From positions 82,001 through 146,000 of the forward strand of contig JBAKBP010003125.1 of assembly GCA_037953745.1 (NCBI GenBank): DNA of 64,000 nt. The letters are read 5' to 3'. This stretch comes from Lithodes maja. Taxonomy: Eukaryota; Arthropoda; Malacostraca; Decapoda; Lithodidae. Positions within the stretch are counted from its first letter, which is position 1. Each line of letters begins with the position of its first letter. The position numbers and the translations under genes are program-made. The notes under the pieces are model-generated. The model made no database searches and was not told the DNA's origin. It saw only the letters and a list, made by a program, of their open reading frames with translations. Below, piece after piece: positions 1-9,208 of the stretch.

Positions 1-1640
1 GAATTCCTGTGCTACCTGGCAATGACTCGGAAGTCAAAACAGGGCCAGGTATACCTCCGCGGGGGTGGGGGTCTCCCTCCTCGGGTGGGCAAAAAAGGGG
101 GAGCTGGGCGCCCTCTCTCTGTGATAGTCGTCCGGCGGCTGTGGCTAGGGGCTTGCCATATCACCAGTGTTTGTAATAACCCTCCGTGTATGAGACAGAT
201 GTGGGCGTCATTAATACCAAAACCGAAGGTGCCTTAGCTAGCTGGTTTTACTCGGCTGGTTGTTAATTGTAGGGTTTGCTGGATGTGGTGGAGACTGGGT
301 TGCTAACTCTGCCACATTTATCTGGAAGTATGGCAATAGAAGTTAGTTACTGGCGAGGCGGCTAGCCTCGCACCGACGACCATTGGGTGCAGGGTTGTGA
401 ATGGGTTGTAAGAGAATAGATGGCATGCAAGGGGCTAGTAAAGTTCTAATGTTGTTCTGGCCTACTAAGTGAAGGTAGGCTGGATAGGAGTATATATATA
501 AAAGGTTGGAGAGCGTTAGCAACGGACAATTCAAGGATCTTCAAGAGGTATGAGAGAGAGGCTAGGTCAGACAAGAGTAGAGAAGTGCGGGGTCTTATAA
601 TGAGAGGGGAGGAGTGCAGGGGGGCTATAGGGGAATTTGACCCTAAGGTCTCTGGGCGTGGGGGTGGCATTAGGCTGCAGTTGATATGGAAGTTTGAAAA
701 GGCAGTAGAATACGTTAGCCAAATGCTACCGGGGAATGCAACTATGGGGTGGTATATGAGTCTGGAAAAGATAGAGTTATGTGATCAGTCCGAGGGGTTA
801 TGGATACTATTAGTTGGCCCTGGGAACTGCGTTTTCTATTAAATATAAATATACCAACAACAGCGGCAGTTCGTAGGGGTACTTAGTTATTGTTTCGGGG
901 TACTTATGACAGATACTGGTAACCAGGTTATCTTATACAATCTCTGGTTGGGGTAAGAGGTGTATGACACGAAGTAAATTGGCGTAGTGTGGACTGTGGA
1001 TACGAAGGAGGCAAGGGGAGGACGTATGACAATTGTGGAAAAGTAAATGGAAAAAGGTGAACACAATGGCGGATAAAAATACTTAACCTAAGGATTGAAT
1101 ACATAGATTTATGGGGCGATGGGTCTTCAGAAGCTTAGTCTGGCAAGACAAGATGTTAGGGAATGTTAATATTAATACTTAAACTAAGGATTGCATACAT
1201 CGATGAACGATGACATTATAGTCGTCGTCGTAATAAGGTGATGAAACCTGGTTGATCTGTACTTGGCACAATACGATACAAGGACAGTGCCGCTATGTCG
1301 TATCGATACAAGGACAGTGCCGCTATGTCGTATCGATACTGGTGGCAGTTAATATTAGAGACACTTAGTTACTAGAGGAACAATGCAAGGGGGCGACTGA
1401 GCACGGGTTACATATATCTATACTCGTCATGGGAAATGATATACAAGGTCTAGGGACAGGCGTGGGTGTTTTAACTTCTAAGATATATAACATCTACTTC
1501 TCGGATGTAAGAACATACATAGATATAATTATGGCTGTCTGATGTGTTGGCATTGGCTCAACGTCGGGACAGGGCATGGGTGTTTTTAATATGAATGTAT
1601 ATTCCTGTTCATCATCTTTGTAGTTAGGAGTGTAGGACAC
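1..1640. repeat. Degenerate dispersed repeat, inverted relative to 3960-5330
   Basis: No gene is visible. The stretch 1040-1430 matches the reverse complement of 3960-4330 and of 4960-5330. Shared landmarks are the segment around ATGGCGGATA and TAAGGATTGAATACAT, and CAAGGACAGTGCCGCTATGTCG, which is tandemly doubled at 1276-1335. ACGACGT-rich and TAGTTACTAGA segments are also shared. The unit near 1075-1105 recurs at 1170-1230. Short open frames in the first 850 bp show no family signature. The first 1 kb is only weakly matched, so its membership of the repeat is uncertain. Confidence 0.45.
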
Positions 1641-1856
1641 GAGGGGGTAGTGTACATGAGGTGTGGAAAAATGGTCAGTTTAGAAGGGGTATCTAGGTGC
1701 AGCCTGGAGCTGCTTAGCCCTGCGGGCATGGGCCTGTCTGAATTGGCTGGCTCGGTCAGCTGGTCCTTTCGTTCTGTGGACCTTTCCTTTGGGTGTTTCT
1801 GTGTGGTTTTCGTTCGTGGCTTCTGTGGTGGACTTCTCGTTCTGGGGCATTTTAAT

Positions 1857-2345
1857 TATCTTAATGAAAACACCATGAAACAAATAATAACGGCAATAAT
1901 AAGACCCAGGATGGAATATGCATCTGTAGTGTGGTCCCCTCACATGAAGAAACATATCCACAAAATTGAGAGGGTACAGAGAGCAGCTACGAGGATGATC
2001 CCAGGTTTGGAAAATTTGGAGTACCAAGAGAGGCTCAAGAGATTGAATCTACCTACACTGGAACAGAGAAGGAAACGAGGACAGAAAATTCAAATATACA
2101 AATGTGTTAGAGGTATTGACAAAATCGACCAAGAAAACTTCATAGAGAGTGATGGAGGTGAGAGAACAAGAGGTCACAGCTACAAACTGAAAGTGCCTAA
2201 TAGTAAATCTGATCTGAAAAGTAAAAGATTTCCTACCAACTCGATTAGTGGGTGGAACAAATTGCCAGCCGAAGTAGTGTCTGCACCATCACTGCATAGT
2301 TTCAAAGCACGGTATGACAAACATATCTTAGGAGGCGGGAATTAA
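1857..2345 (+). pseudogene. CR1-superfamily-like LINE, C-terminal end of the ORF2 protein
   Basis: The last 160 or so codons of a non-LTR retrotransposon polyprotein, downstream of the reverse transcriptase. Visible hallmarks in order are an RPRMEYASVVWSP-type segment, IERVQRAATRMIPGL, YQERLKRLNLPTLEQRR and, near the end, a WNKLPAEVVSAPS segment. These are typical of the tail after the RT domain in CR1, L2 and Crack/Daphne type LINEs. The open frame starts upstream at 1650, but 1650-1856 has no LINE similarity that I can recognise, so I start at the first LINE-like residues. RT and endonuclease domains are absent, so this is a 5'-truncated dead copy. The 3' UTR probably runs to the (CA)n near 2468. 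Confidence 0.75.
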
Positions 2346-2386
2346 CGAGCATGCTCACTCCCGCAAATACAACTAGTGTAAGTACA

Positions 2387-2640
2387 CCCACGTGGTTGAT
2401 TGCCCCAATGGCTAATCTCTAACACGACCAACCCTCCAGCCTGCGGCAGTGGCTGTCCACCAGATACTCACACACACACACAATTTAATAATTGTGTACT
2501 TTGTAGAGGAATTATTTGCATACTTTTATCGTACGTATAATAATATAATAATACTTTTTAGATTAAAAAAGTTAGTCAACTATTGGCATTCAGGTATATA
2601 ATTAATATTTACTATTCATTGTTAAGATAATGTGATTATT
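2387..2640 (+). repeat. Dispersed repeat with internal (CA)n, copy 1
   Basis: Begins in the 3' flank of the LINE fragment (GATTGCCCCAATGGCTAATC), passes through a (CA)n tract near 2468-2483 and ends AT-rich (AAAAAAGTTAGTCAACT). The same order of segments recurs at 2972-3210, so it is either a segmental duplication or a second copy of the LINE 3' UTR. Confidence 0.7.
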
Positions 2641-2918
2641 CTTTATTTTGTACTCCATGTCATGACCAAGTAATGTGTGTAGTAAGAAAACATTTGTTGT
2701 ATGATAACATATTTTATTCAACAACATCTGGCTAATGTCATATTGGGTGAATATTCGAATTACGTAGACATAATGTTATTTACTAGCTACGAACATGTTG
2801 TATGACAAATATGAACGAAACATACAACAAAATTCCTCTCTATCTGGACCATGGTGAAACCCGTCTAAAGTACAACCAGGTGGCTAATTATCCAAGACAC
2901 CTACCCCACAGACAGTCA
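2641..2918. other. AT-rich stretch, no feature recognised
   Basis: AT-rich sequence with no open frame of note and no repeat that I can match elsewhere in the window. Confidence 0.5.
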
Positions 2919-2971
2919 CACACACACGCACACACAAACATACACACGCACACACAAACATACACACAGAC
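2919..2971 (+). repeat. Imperfect (CA)n microsatellite
   Basis: CACACA runs interrupted by AAACATA units lead directly into the second copy of the duplicated repeat. Confidence 0.85.
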
Positions 2972-3210
2972 CCAGGTGGGTAATTGCCCCAATGGCTAAT
3001 CTCTCACACGACCAACCCTCCAGCCTGCGGCAGTGGTTGTCCACCAGATACTCACACACACACACACACACCCACACTTTAATAATTGTGTACTTTTTAG
3101 AGGAATTATTTGCATACTTTTATCGTACGTATAGTAATATGATACTACATTTTTATATTAAAAAAGTTAGTCAACTTTCAGGTATGTTATTAATATTTAG
3201 TATTCATTGA
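2972..3210 (+). repeat. Dispersed repeat with internal (CA)n, copy 2
   Basis: Direct-orientation copy of 2387-2640. It matches across the unique block, the (CA)n tract at 3053-3073 and the following AT-rich block with the landmark GAGGAATTATTTGCATACTT. The copies differ by scattered substitutions and by the microsatellite length. Confidence 0.7.
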
Positions 3211-3690
3211 CTAACATTTGTCTGGTTTTCATTTTGTGTCTAGGAAATATATGACAATCATTATCTTGCTTATATATTTTTTTTTTTTTCATAGGTAAAG
3301 TAATATATTAATAATCTCTGTTAAGGTAACATACGTCTTTATCATTAATAAAAATTATTCATTGATTTATACTTTTATGAGTTTTATTGTGTGTAGCACG
3401 TACACACACCCATGCTCAGTGTGGCGTAGGCTACGTGACAATCGACATTGATATGTCAGTCGTACAAACATACACGCATTGTATTTTATATTTCATTAAT
3501 CTCACCACTACACCAAAGACTACCAATGAAATTATTCTAATTATTATATGATCCACCTGGAATCGAACCCGGGTTAGCGCACGGCTTGAATGAACTCGTC
3601 TATCGCTTTATAAATAGATTTCATCATTGTCAACTTGTTTGAGTATTTGAATAAGCTATTATTTTCGTAGGTATATATATTAACAGTAAA
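3211..3690. other. AT-rich spacer with a tRNA-like B-box fragment on the minus strand
   Basis: Mostly AT-rich. At about 3551-3590 the minus strand reads a tRNA T-arm-like end (CCCGGGTTCGATTCCAGGTGGATCA) with a good pol III B box, but no convincing A box or cloverleaf upstream. Most likely the edge of an old tRNA-derived retroposon rather than a tRNA gene. Confidence 0.4.
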
Positions 3691-3694
3691 ATAC

Positions 3695-3960
3695 CCCAAA
3701 AAGGGAATTCCCCACCAATCTCCCGACCAACAACCCAGTGGTAATTCCGCAAGAACCAGAGCGAAAACCAACCGGGACGAAAGGACCCAACAGCAAAAAG
3801 GGAAAGTGGGACGCCCCCGCAAGATCAAAGGAAGCCGCCAACCCTGTCGGTCAACAGAGGAAAGCACGATTGGACCAGGGGACCGACCCCAACACGGCCG
3901 GAAAGAAAAAGGCCCCAAAGGCACGTCGGCCAACAAGGGTGGATCCTCAACCTTTTTAAC
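3695..3960 (+). other. GC-rich, basic-residue open segment of unknown origin
   Basis: An island of higher GC in AT-rich DNA. Two overlapping plus frames stay open (3738-3959 and 3806-4021) and encode Lys/Arg/Pro/Gly-rich peptides. The second carries GRPRK, an AT-hook-like core. The two frames look like halves of one basic, low-complexity protein separated by a frameshift, as in a decayed LINE ORF1, but no domain can be named. No intron signals or other exons were found. Confidence 0.25.
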
Positions 3961-4330
3961 ATTCACAACAGTCACATACCAACCCCATGCTCAGCTGTCC
4001 TTTTTCTGTTGTAGTAACTAAGTATATAAATATATGGTGCCCCCGTGCCCAGTTGCCCCCTTGCCTTGTTCTTCTAGTAACTAAGAGTATATATAATATT
4101 AACCGGAGTATGCCACCAGTATTGATACGACATAGCGGCACTGTCCTTGTGTCGTATTGTGCCACGTGCATACCAAACCGGTTTCATCATCTTATTAGGA
4201 CGACGTCTATAATGCCGTCGTTTATGCATGTATTCACTCCTTAGGGTAACTATCTGTTATCCACGATGTTTTCTCTTTTCCACTTAACTCCGCATGTTAC
4301 ACGCCTCTTAAAAAACCCAGTCTTCTTTAA
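3960..4330 (+). repeat. Dispersed repeat, direct copy 1
   Basis: Contains ACCCCATGCTCAGCTGTCC, a TAGTAACTA(A/G)GTATATA block, GTATATATAATATTAACCGGA and a GGCACTG(T/C)CC block. The same order recurs at 4960-5330, and in reverse complement at about 1040-1430. The family and its true ends are unknown. Confidence 0.65.
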
Positions 4331-4345
4331 TACAAACCACATACG

Positions 4346-4581
4346 GCTCGCTTGGTGTAGTGACTAGCGCCTCGGACTTCCACCCAGAAGGCCCGGGTTC
4401 GCGCCCACGCTCGGCGCATTAAAGATTTTTCACAAGCACTGAGTCGCTACCATCCCTCATGAGCAAAGGGATGGGGTAGTAGTACAGGACCCCAATGGAA
4501 ATACGCCTAATCGGCCTTATTGAGCTATCCTTAGCTAGCTTAGCATGCGCTAGCTTTAAGAACTATTATTATTATTATTAT
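4346..4581 (+). mobile_element. tRNA-derived SINE with (ATT)n tail
   Basis: The 5' end resembles a tRNA, with an A-box-like GGTGTAGTGACTAGCG and a B box GGGTTCGCGCCC about 40 bp later. About 160 bp of non-tRNA body with the landmark GATGGGGTAGTAGTACAGG follows, then an (ATT)n tail at 4564-4581. This head-body-simple-repeat layout is the classic tRNA-SINE structure. No clear target site duplication is visible. Confidence 0.7.
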
Positions 4582-4959
4582 GACTTTCCTCCTAGACATT
4601 ATTGATGTACCAACTAAGTATGTATTTCATTAGATAACCACCTTGTGGGTTATAGTACTTTCATTGTGTAGGTGCGAAGGCGAGCTCAAAACACCTTCGA
4701 TTTCCAGTCCACGACGAACCCGATCATGATTATGTCACCCCTATAATTAATTATGAAACCCCCATACCCCCCTTCGTTCTCTGACCTAACCTCTAACCCA
4801 CAATACTAACCCTCTGCCAGTTATTGTATTGAGTCATATCTGTTGGTTTATATATGTTTAATTATGACCAATCTACATACGATCATCTCAAAGGAAATTC
4901 AGGAAAACTACCTAGTATCTCTCTCCATTACGAGAATAGATATATGCAGCCCCCTGCTC
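4582..4959. other. No feature recognised
   Basis: AT-rich sequence without an open frame or a repeat that I can match in the window. Confidence 0.45.
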
Positions 4960-5330
4960 AGTTACAACACCCACATACCCCCCCATGCTCAGCTGTTCCT
5001 TTCTTTTGTAGTAACTAGGTATATAGATATGTGCCCCCGTGCTCAGCTGCCCTTGTCTTGTTCTTCTAGTAACCACGTGTATATATAATATTAACCGGAA
5101 TTTGCCCGATCGATATTGCTACGACACAGAGGCACTGCCCATGTCGAATCGTATTCCGTGCATTCCAACCAAATCCCATTCACCTTAAGTTGACAACAAC
5201 TAATACCGTCCTTCATGCATGTATTTCAGTCCTTAGGGTAATTATATTCTATCCGCCATGTTATTCCTCTCTTCCATTTACTTTTTCACAATTGTTACAC
5301 ATCTTCCAATCACCACCTCCTAATCCACAA
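4960..5330 (+). repeat. Dispersed repeat, direct copy 2
   Basis: Second direct copy of 3960-4330, diverged by substitutions and small indels. A further partial start (CCCCATGCTCAG) occurs at 5359. Confidence 0.65.
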
Positions 5331-6052
5331 TCCACATTACTCTGTTTTGCTTCGTGACCCCATGCTCAGTGGTAACCTGTTTTTTTGGGTTATCCTGTCC
5401 TTTCTCCTTCACGCCCCGCTGCACACACCGCCCTACCTGTTCGATCGTAGGGAAATGCCACCCCTATGTCCAGCGCATTAAGGGTCACTACCCTAGGTCA
5501 CGAGCGGTGCGGCGCCTAGCCTCAAACCACCCCCTTTCCAATATCCAAACCCCACCTGTAAAGATGCCCAGACGAACGTTCTAACATGCCGATCCCGTTC
5601 ATTTCCTCACCCCAATAAATAGCAGATAAAGACTCATTCTTGTAACCCCATTTACTACCCTCTAACTTGCTAGCCCAACTCGCAACCTGAACCAGGAGGG
5701 CGGACGGCGCGAGGCTACAACAGCCAACCTCTCACCCCTAAGAAGTCGACGGTTCCGCCTGACTTGCATTTTCACGAAAGCCACTATTCATGAGCCCCAT
5801 GAGTAATCCTAGTAAGTAAAAACTAGAGCCCATGATCAACCCTCCCTAGGAGTATCACTCTTGACCCCACCACATCATAAGAAAATCTCATTAACATAGA
5901 GAATCCCATATATTCATATTTAGGGAGCGGCAAGCCCCCCCACCCCAAAGGGACCCCCCCCAACCCCCGCAGACGTTCACCATGACCCACACGTAGCCAA
6001 CAAATTCTTGCCAGACACCAGGTGAATTTCCAACAGGTGATGAACTAACCCT
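5331..6052. other. Flank of the LTR element, no gene recognised
   Basis: Moderately GC-rich sequence with C-runs at 5936-5960. There is a weak reverse-complement resemblance to the first 100 bases of the window. No open frame carries a recognisable motif. Confidence 0.4.
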
Positions 6053-7897
6053 TGTTACGACCGGGCACTCGGGTACACTAGGGCTCTTACACAGGACTCG
6101 AGTATGGCTCGCTGCCACAACGGAAACACACGATCCCAACCCCAGAGTACTGCCAGCCGAACAAAAAACGCCACTACCCTCCAGAGTTCTATCTGCTATA
6201 ACGGGGTATACAAGAACTCGGTACTAGCGTTTCACACAACAGACTAATAACAAGACGGGAGTTATCTAGTCTGGTCAACAATCAAACAAAGAAGAAAGTA
6301 CTACAACACTAAAGAATAGTGTTGGCCGAAGCCGAAGTAATCCACCCTTGAACTAAGAACTTAAGAAGTCCTCCACCCTCTACTTCGGATCGGCACTATT
6401 ACGTTACGTTAAACAATAGTCCTCGAGCATCAAGCAAGGAATCTTCTGATAAGTTAGATGCTTCTCGAATACTCATAAGAAGTAAGTATCGGATTTTGAA
6501 CAGCAATTTAATGAATAACTCACTGGTAATTAAAGGCTTTAAATTGACATAAGAAGAATTATAAGAATAAGCAATAGGATATGGCAAACATTAAGAAGAA
6601 GTACTCCGACAATGCACTGGCAATAGCCTACTAAGATTGTGCTCGTGGGCCACTAATCTCTGAAGTAGCTAAGCGTGCCACACATGAAATCAATAGTGCT
6701 TAAACAATAATATACATAAGGAGAAGCTTCAATACTATACTGTATCTGCTGGTCGAGCAAAGTCTAGCTGGGACATCTAAGGTTAAGAGACAATGGCTGA
6801 GCAAGCGGCTCGTAGCCTAGCGAGGTCCTTAAGACTGTGCGGCCAAATTACGGTAATTGACGGGATGCTCTCTTGAGAGATCCAGATCACTAGTATCTGG
6901 TTCTCTCCTGGCGATCCTCTCAAAGTCAAGCAAATGAGATAACACAGTGTTGGGTGGCATAGGCAAAAGCCCTCACTCGCAACACAGTGCTAAACTCCCA
7001 CGGTACACAGTCAGAAAGACCACCTAGGCGTTCCACGTCTCCGTTGCAATTGTACTGGTTCAACCGCAACCTAGTACTCATAGGAAATCACAACTCAGAA
7101 ACCCTATCCCAGTCTAGCATTGCCTAAACCAGCAGAAAACAGGAACATGAATAATCGCACACAGGGAAATGCATATACGAGTGCAACACACATCAATCAA
7201 TCCTATTCTAGTTAACCCTTCCAAAAATAGGCTATCTAACAGGCACTTATCTCGTGAGAACTCAAGCGATAATACTTTGGCTGACTAAATCTGCACCAAA
7301 GGGGTCATGGAGGTTAAACAGGGACGAGAAGAGAAGAAGATAGGCTGTTCAGAGAGTAGAGAAAGTTCACATCAGTCGGAAGAATATGGATAGTTGCAAG
7401 GGATATGAGAGGTCGCTTTGCCTGATGAGTTCTGAGTAAAGCATGGCGAGACCTCCCTTTTTATACTCGGCCCTCTAGCGGCATATCTCAAACTACTTAA
7501 GGACCGCCCACTGGCAATCATGACGTCATATTCTCTCTCAATCTGGGATCGACAAAGAACTTCCCACGCGCTGAAAGGGAGGAAGGGAGGAGGGAGGAGG
7601 GAGTGAGGCCTACACACCTCGTGGCGCGCTCACTGGCCGTCGTTACATAACTCTCTCTCTCATCATTGTATATAAGTCCCACACACAATACTTATATCTA
7701 ATGATATAAAATAGAACTCGTTGACTTAGAAGAAAACAAAATACATAATGATAATACTTATAGTACAACGGTTCACATAAACTGAGTTAGGAAACTCTAC
7801 ACAGACTACAGCCAAAGTTCCTGCCCTGACGATCCTAGCGAGAGTGGGGCCTGACTGGGCGTTCTGTACAGCATGCTCATACTCGACATGCGTCACA
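6053..7897 (-). repeat. 3' LTR of the Gmr1-like element
   Basis: 1845 bp. In element orientation it starts TGTGACGC and ends CGTAACA (TG...CA). It matches 13146-14991 with roughly 20 differences by eye, several of them clustered at 7437-7456 just downstream of the TATA box. It carries TGACGTCA at 7521-7528 and TATAAAAA at 7458-7465 on the minus strand. Confidence 0.93.
7458..7528 (-). promoter_or_regulatory. LTR core promoter: CRE-like site and TATA box
   Basis: On the minus strand a palindromic TGACGTCA (7521-7528) lies about 55 bp upstream of TATAAAAA (7458-7465). Both recur in the other LTR (14615-14622 and 14552-14559). A comparable pair occurs in the related solo LTR at 45071-45200. The predicted transcription start is 25-30 bp below 7458. 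CREB/ATF binding is inferred from the motif only. Confidence 0.55.
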
Positions 7898-7908
7898 CCT
7901 CCCCCAAG
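7898..7908 (-). other. Polypurine tract
   Basis: The minus strand reads CTTGGGGGAGG directly before the TGTGACGC start of the 3' LTR. That is the expected position and composition for the plus-strand DNA primer of an LTR retrotransposon. Confidence 0.75.
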
Positions 7909-8383
7909 ATTTTACTTGCTCAACCCTGAGCTAAAATCTGATATACAGAACCCCATCAAACCCCTCACACCCAGCGACCGCATGGCACTAAAACAACGCT
8001 GAGTTTATCACTAAAACACATCTTATAAAAAAAAAAATTCACATTTCATAACTCCTCCCAACAATAGTAAAAGACATAATATCATGCTCCCAGAGCGAGC
8101 TTACAGCAGCTCAGCCGTTTGATAGTTCGTGGACTACTCAAACACTATAGGCTATGACAAACTTATACAATTATCTATATCAAAAAGAAAGAGTTTTTAT
8201 ATGATTTTTATATTTTAATATGTTTTTTTCCGGCTGCACTATAAGGGCAGCCTATTTTCTTCTATACCAAACGCTCAACAATCCTGCTTTACGACCCAAT
8301 ACGCTGGGCTACAACCGCGAGCCAACAAGCACCAAGCGCAAAATACTACTCAAACCAAAGCAGGAGGCTACCCGTGTGTCAAT
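7909..8383 (-). other. Element 3' region between the RT remnant and the polypurine tract
   Basis: Internal to the LTR element. No open frame matches an envelope, chromodomain or other known 3' module. AT-rich with an A-run near 8028. Confidence 0.5.
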
Positions 8384-9205
8384 CTACCCAGGATCATATA
8401 CCCCTGAACGACCACATGCAACCTCGTTGTCACAACCGGCAATATGGCTTATGTCCAGGTTATATACCAATAACCTTAGTGACCACCTGGTCAGCCTCAT
8501 ATTCCGATTGTGAAACTGGTCCAAGATCTCGAGAGGGTAATGATCTGGGTAAACTACACCGACCGGACCATAGGCTGGAACATAGATCTCGAAATGCCCC
8601 AGCGCATCATTGTCCTTTTCACTTTCATTCATCAGGCTCTGACACGTTGCTGGTGCATTCTTAAGTCCGTAGGGCATAACATTACACCGGTAAGTACTCC
8701 CGTCCACCACAAAACCACATACCTCTTTAGCGCGCTCGGACAAAGGTACTTGCCAGTAACCTTTTACTAAATCAACTTTAGACAAAAACCGAGCATTACC
8801 AATTTTATCAACACTATCATCAACCCGAGGAAGAGGATATGGGTTAGTTGGAGTCAAACCGTTTAGCCTACGGAAATCAATACAGAAGCGTACCTTGCCA
8901 TCTGGTTTAGGCTGCAGTGTTACGGGGGAAGTCCATTTAACGGTACCTTTCTCTATCAACCCTCTACCGAGCATATACTCCAACTCATCCCTCAGAGCGG
9001 GTAGTTTTATGGGGGGCACACGGTATGGGATTGACTTAAAGGGTAGATGGTGCCCCACGTCAACATCATGCATAGCCTGAGTAGTGAGGCCTGGATGTTC
9101 AGCGAATACAGTGGGGTATAAACCGAGCAACTGACGGATAGCTTCAAATTGCGGCTCAGGCAAATGGGCTATAGCCTCGTCAGCCCTTAGGCTCGAGTTC
9201 CCCGC
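8384..9205 (-). pseudogene. Reverse transcriptase/RNase H remnant of the Gmr1-like element
   Basis: In the same frame as the upstream gag-integrase ORF and separated from it by a single TGA (9206-9208). No ATG is needed if it is the downstream part of one polyprotein. Visible RT motifs are a KLPALRDELEYMLGRGLIE segment, KVRFCIDFRRLNG, the palm motif A KVDLVKGYWQVPL with its catalytic Asp, and motif B MPYGLKNAP. Right after SLMNE the protein jumps to what looks like the end of an RNase H/connection region (HFEIYVPAYGPV, then RLTRWSL and YNLDISHIAG). The YxDD motif, the RT thumb and most of RNase H are therefore missing, roughly 250-300 residues compared with Gypsy polymerases. The product cannot be an active polymerase. 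Confidence 0.85.
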
Positions 9206-9208
9206 TCA
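9206..9208 (-). other. In-frame TGA between integrase and RT
   Basis: The codons on both sides are open in the same frame: the gag-integrase frame ends VSADQ, then TGA, then continues through AGNSSLRADE into the RT. Either a single nonsense mutation in a fused pol, or a programmed readthrough stop. Confidence 0.85.

Noticed and set aside
1650..1856. N-terminal extension of the LINE frame at 1857
   Set aside because: The frame is open, but its residues are not LINE-like and an antisense frame is open too. Probably chance joining upstream of the truncation point.
3551..3620. tRNA gene on the minus strand
   Set aside because: Only the T-arm/B-box end is credible. No A box or D-arm at the right distance.
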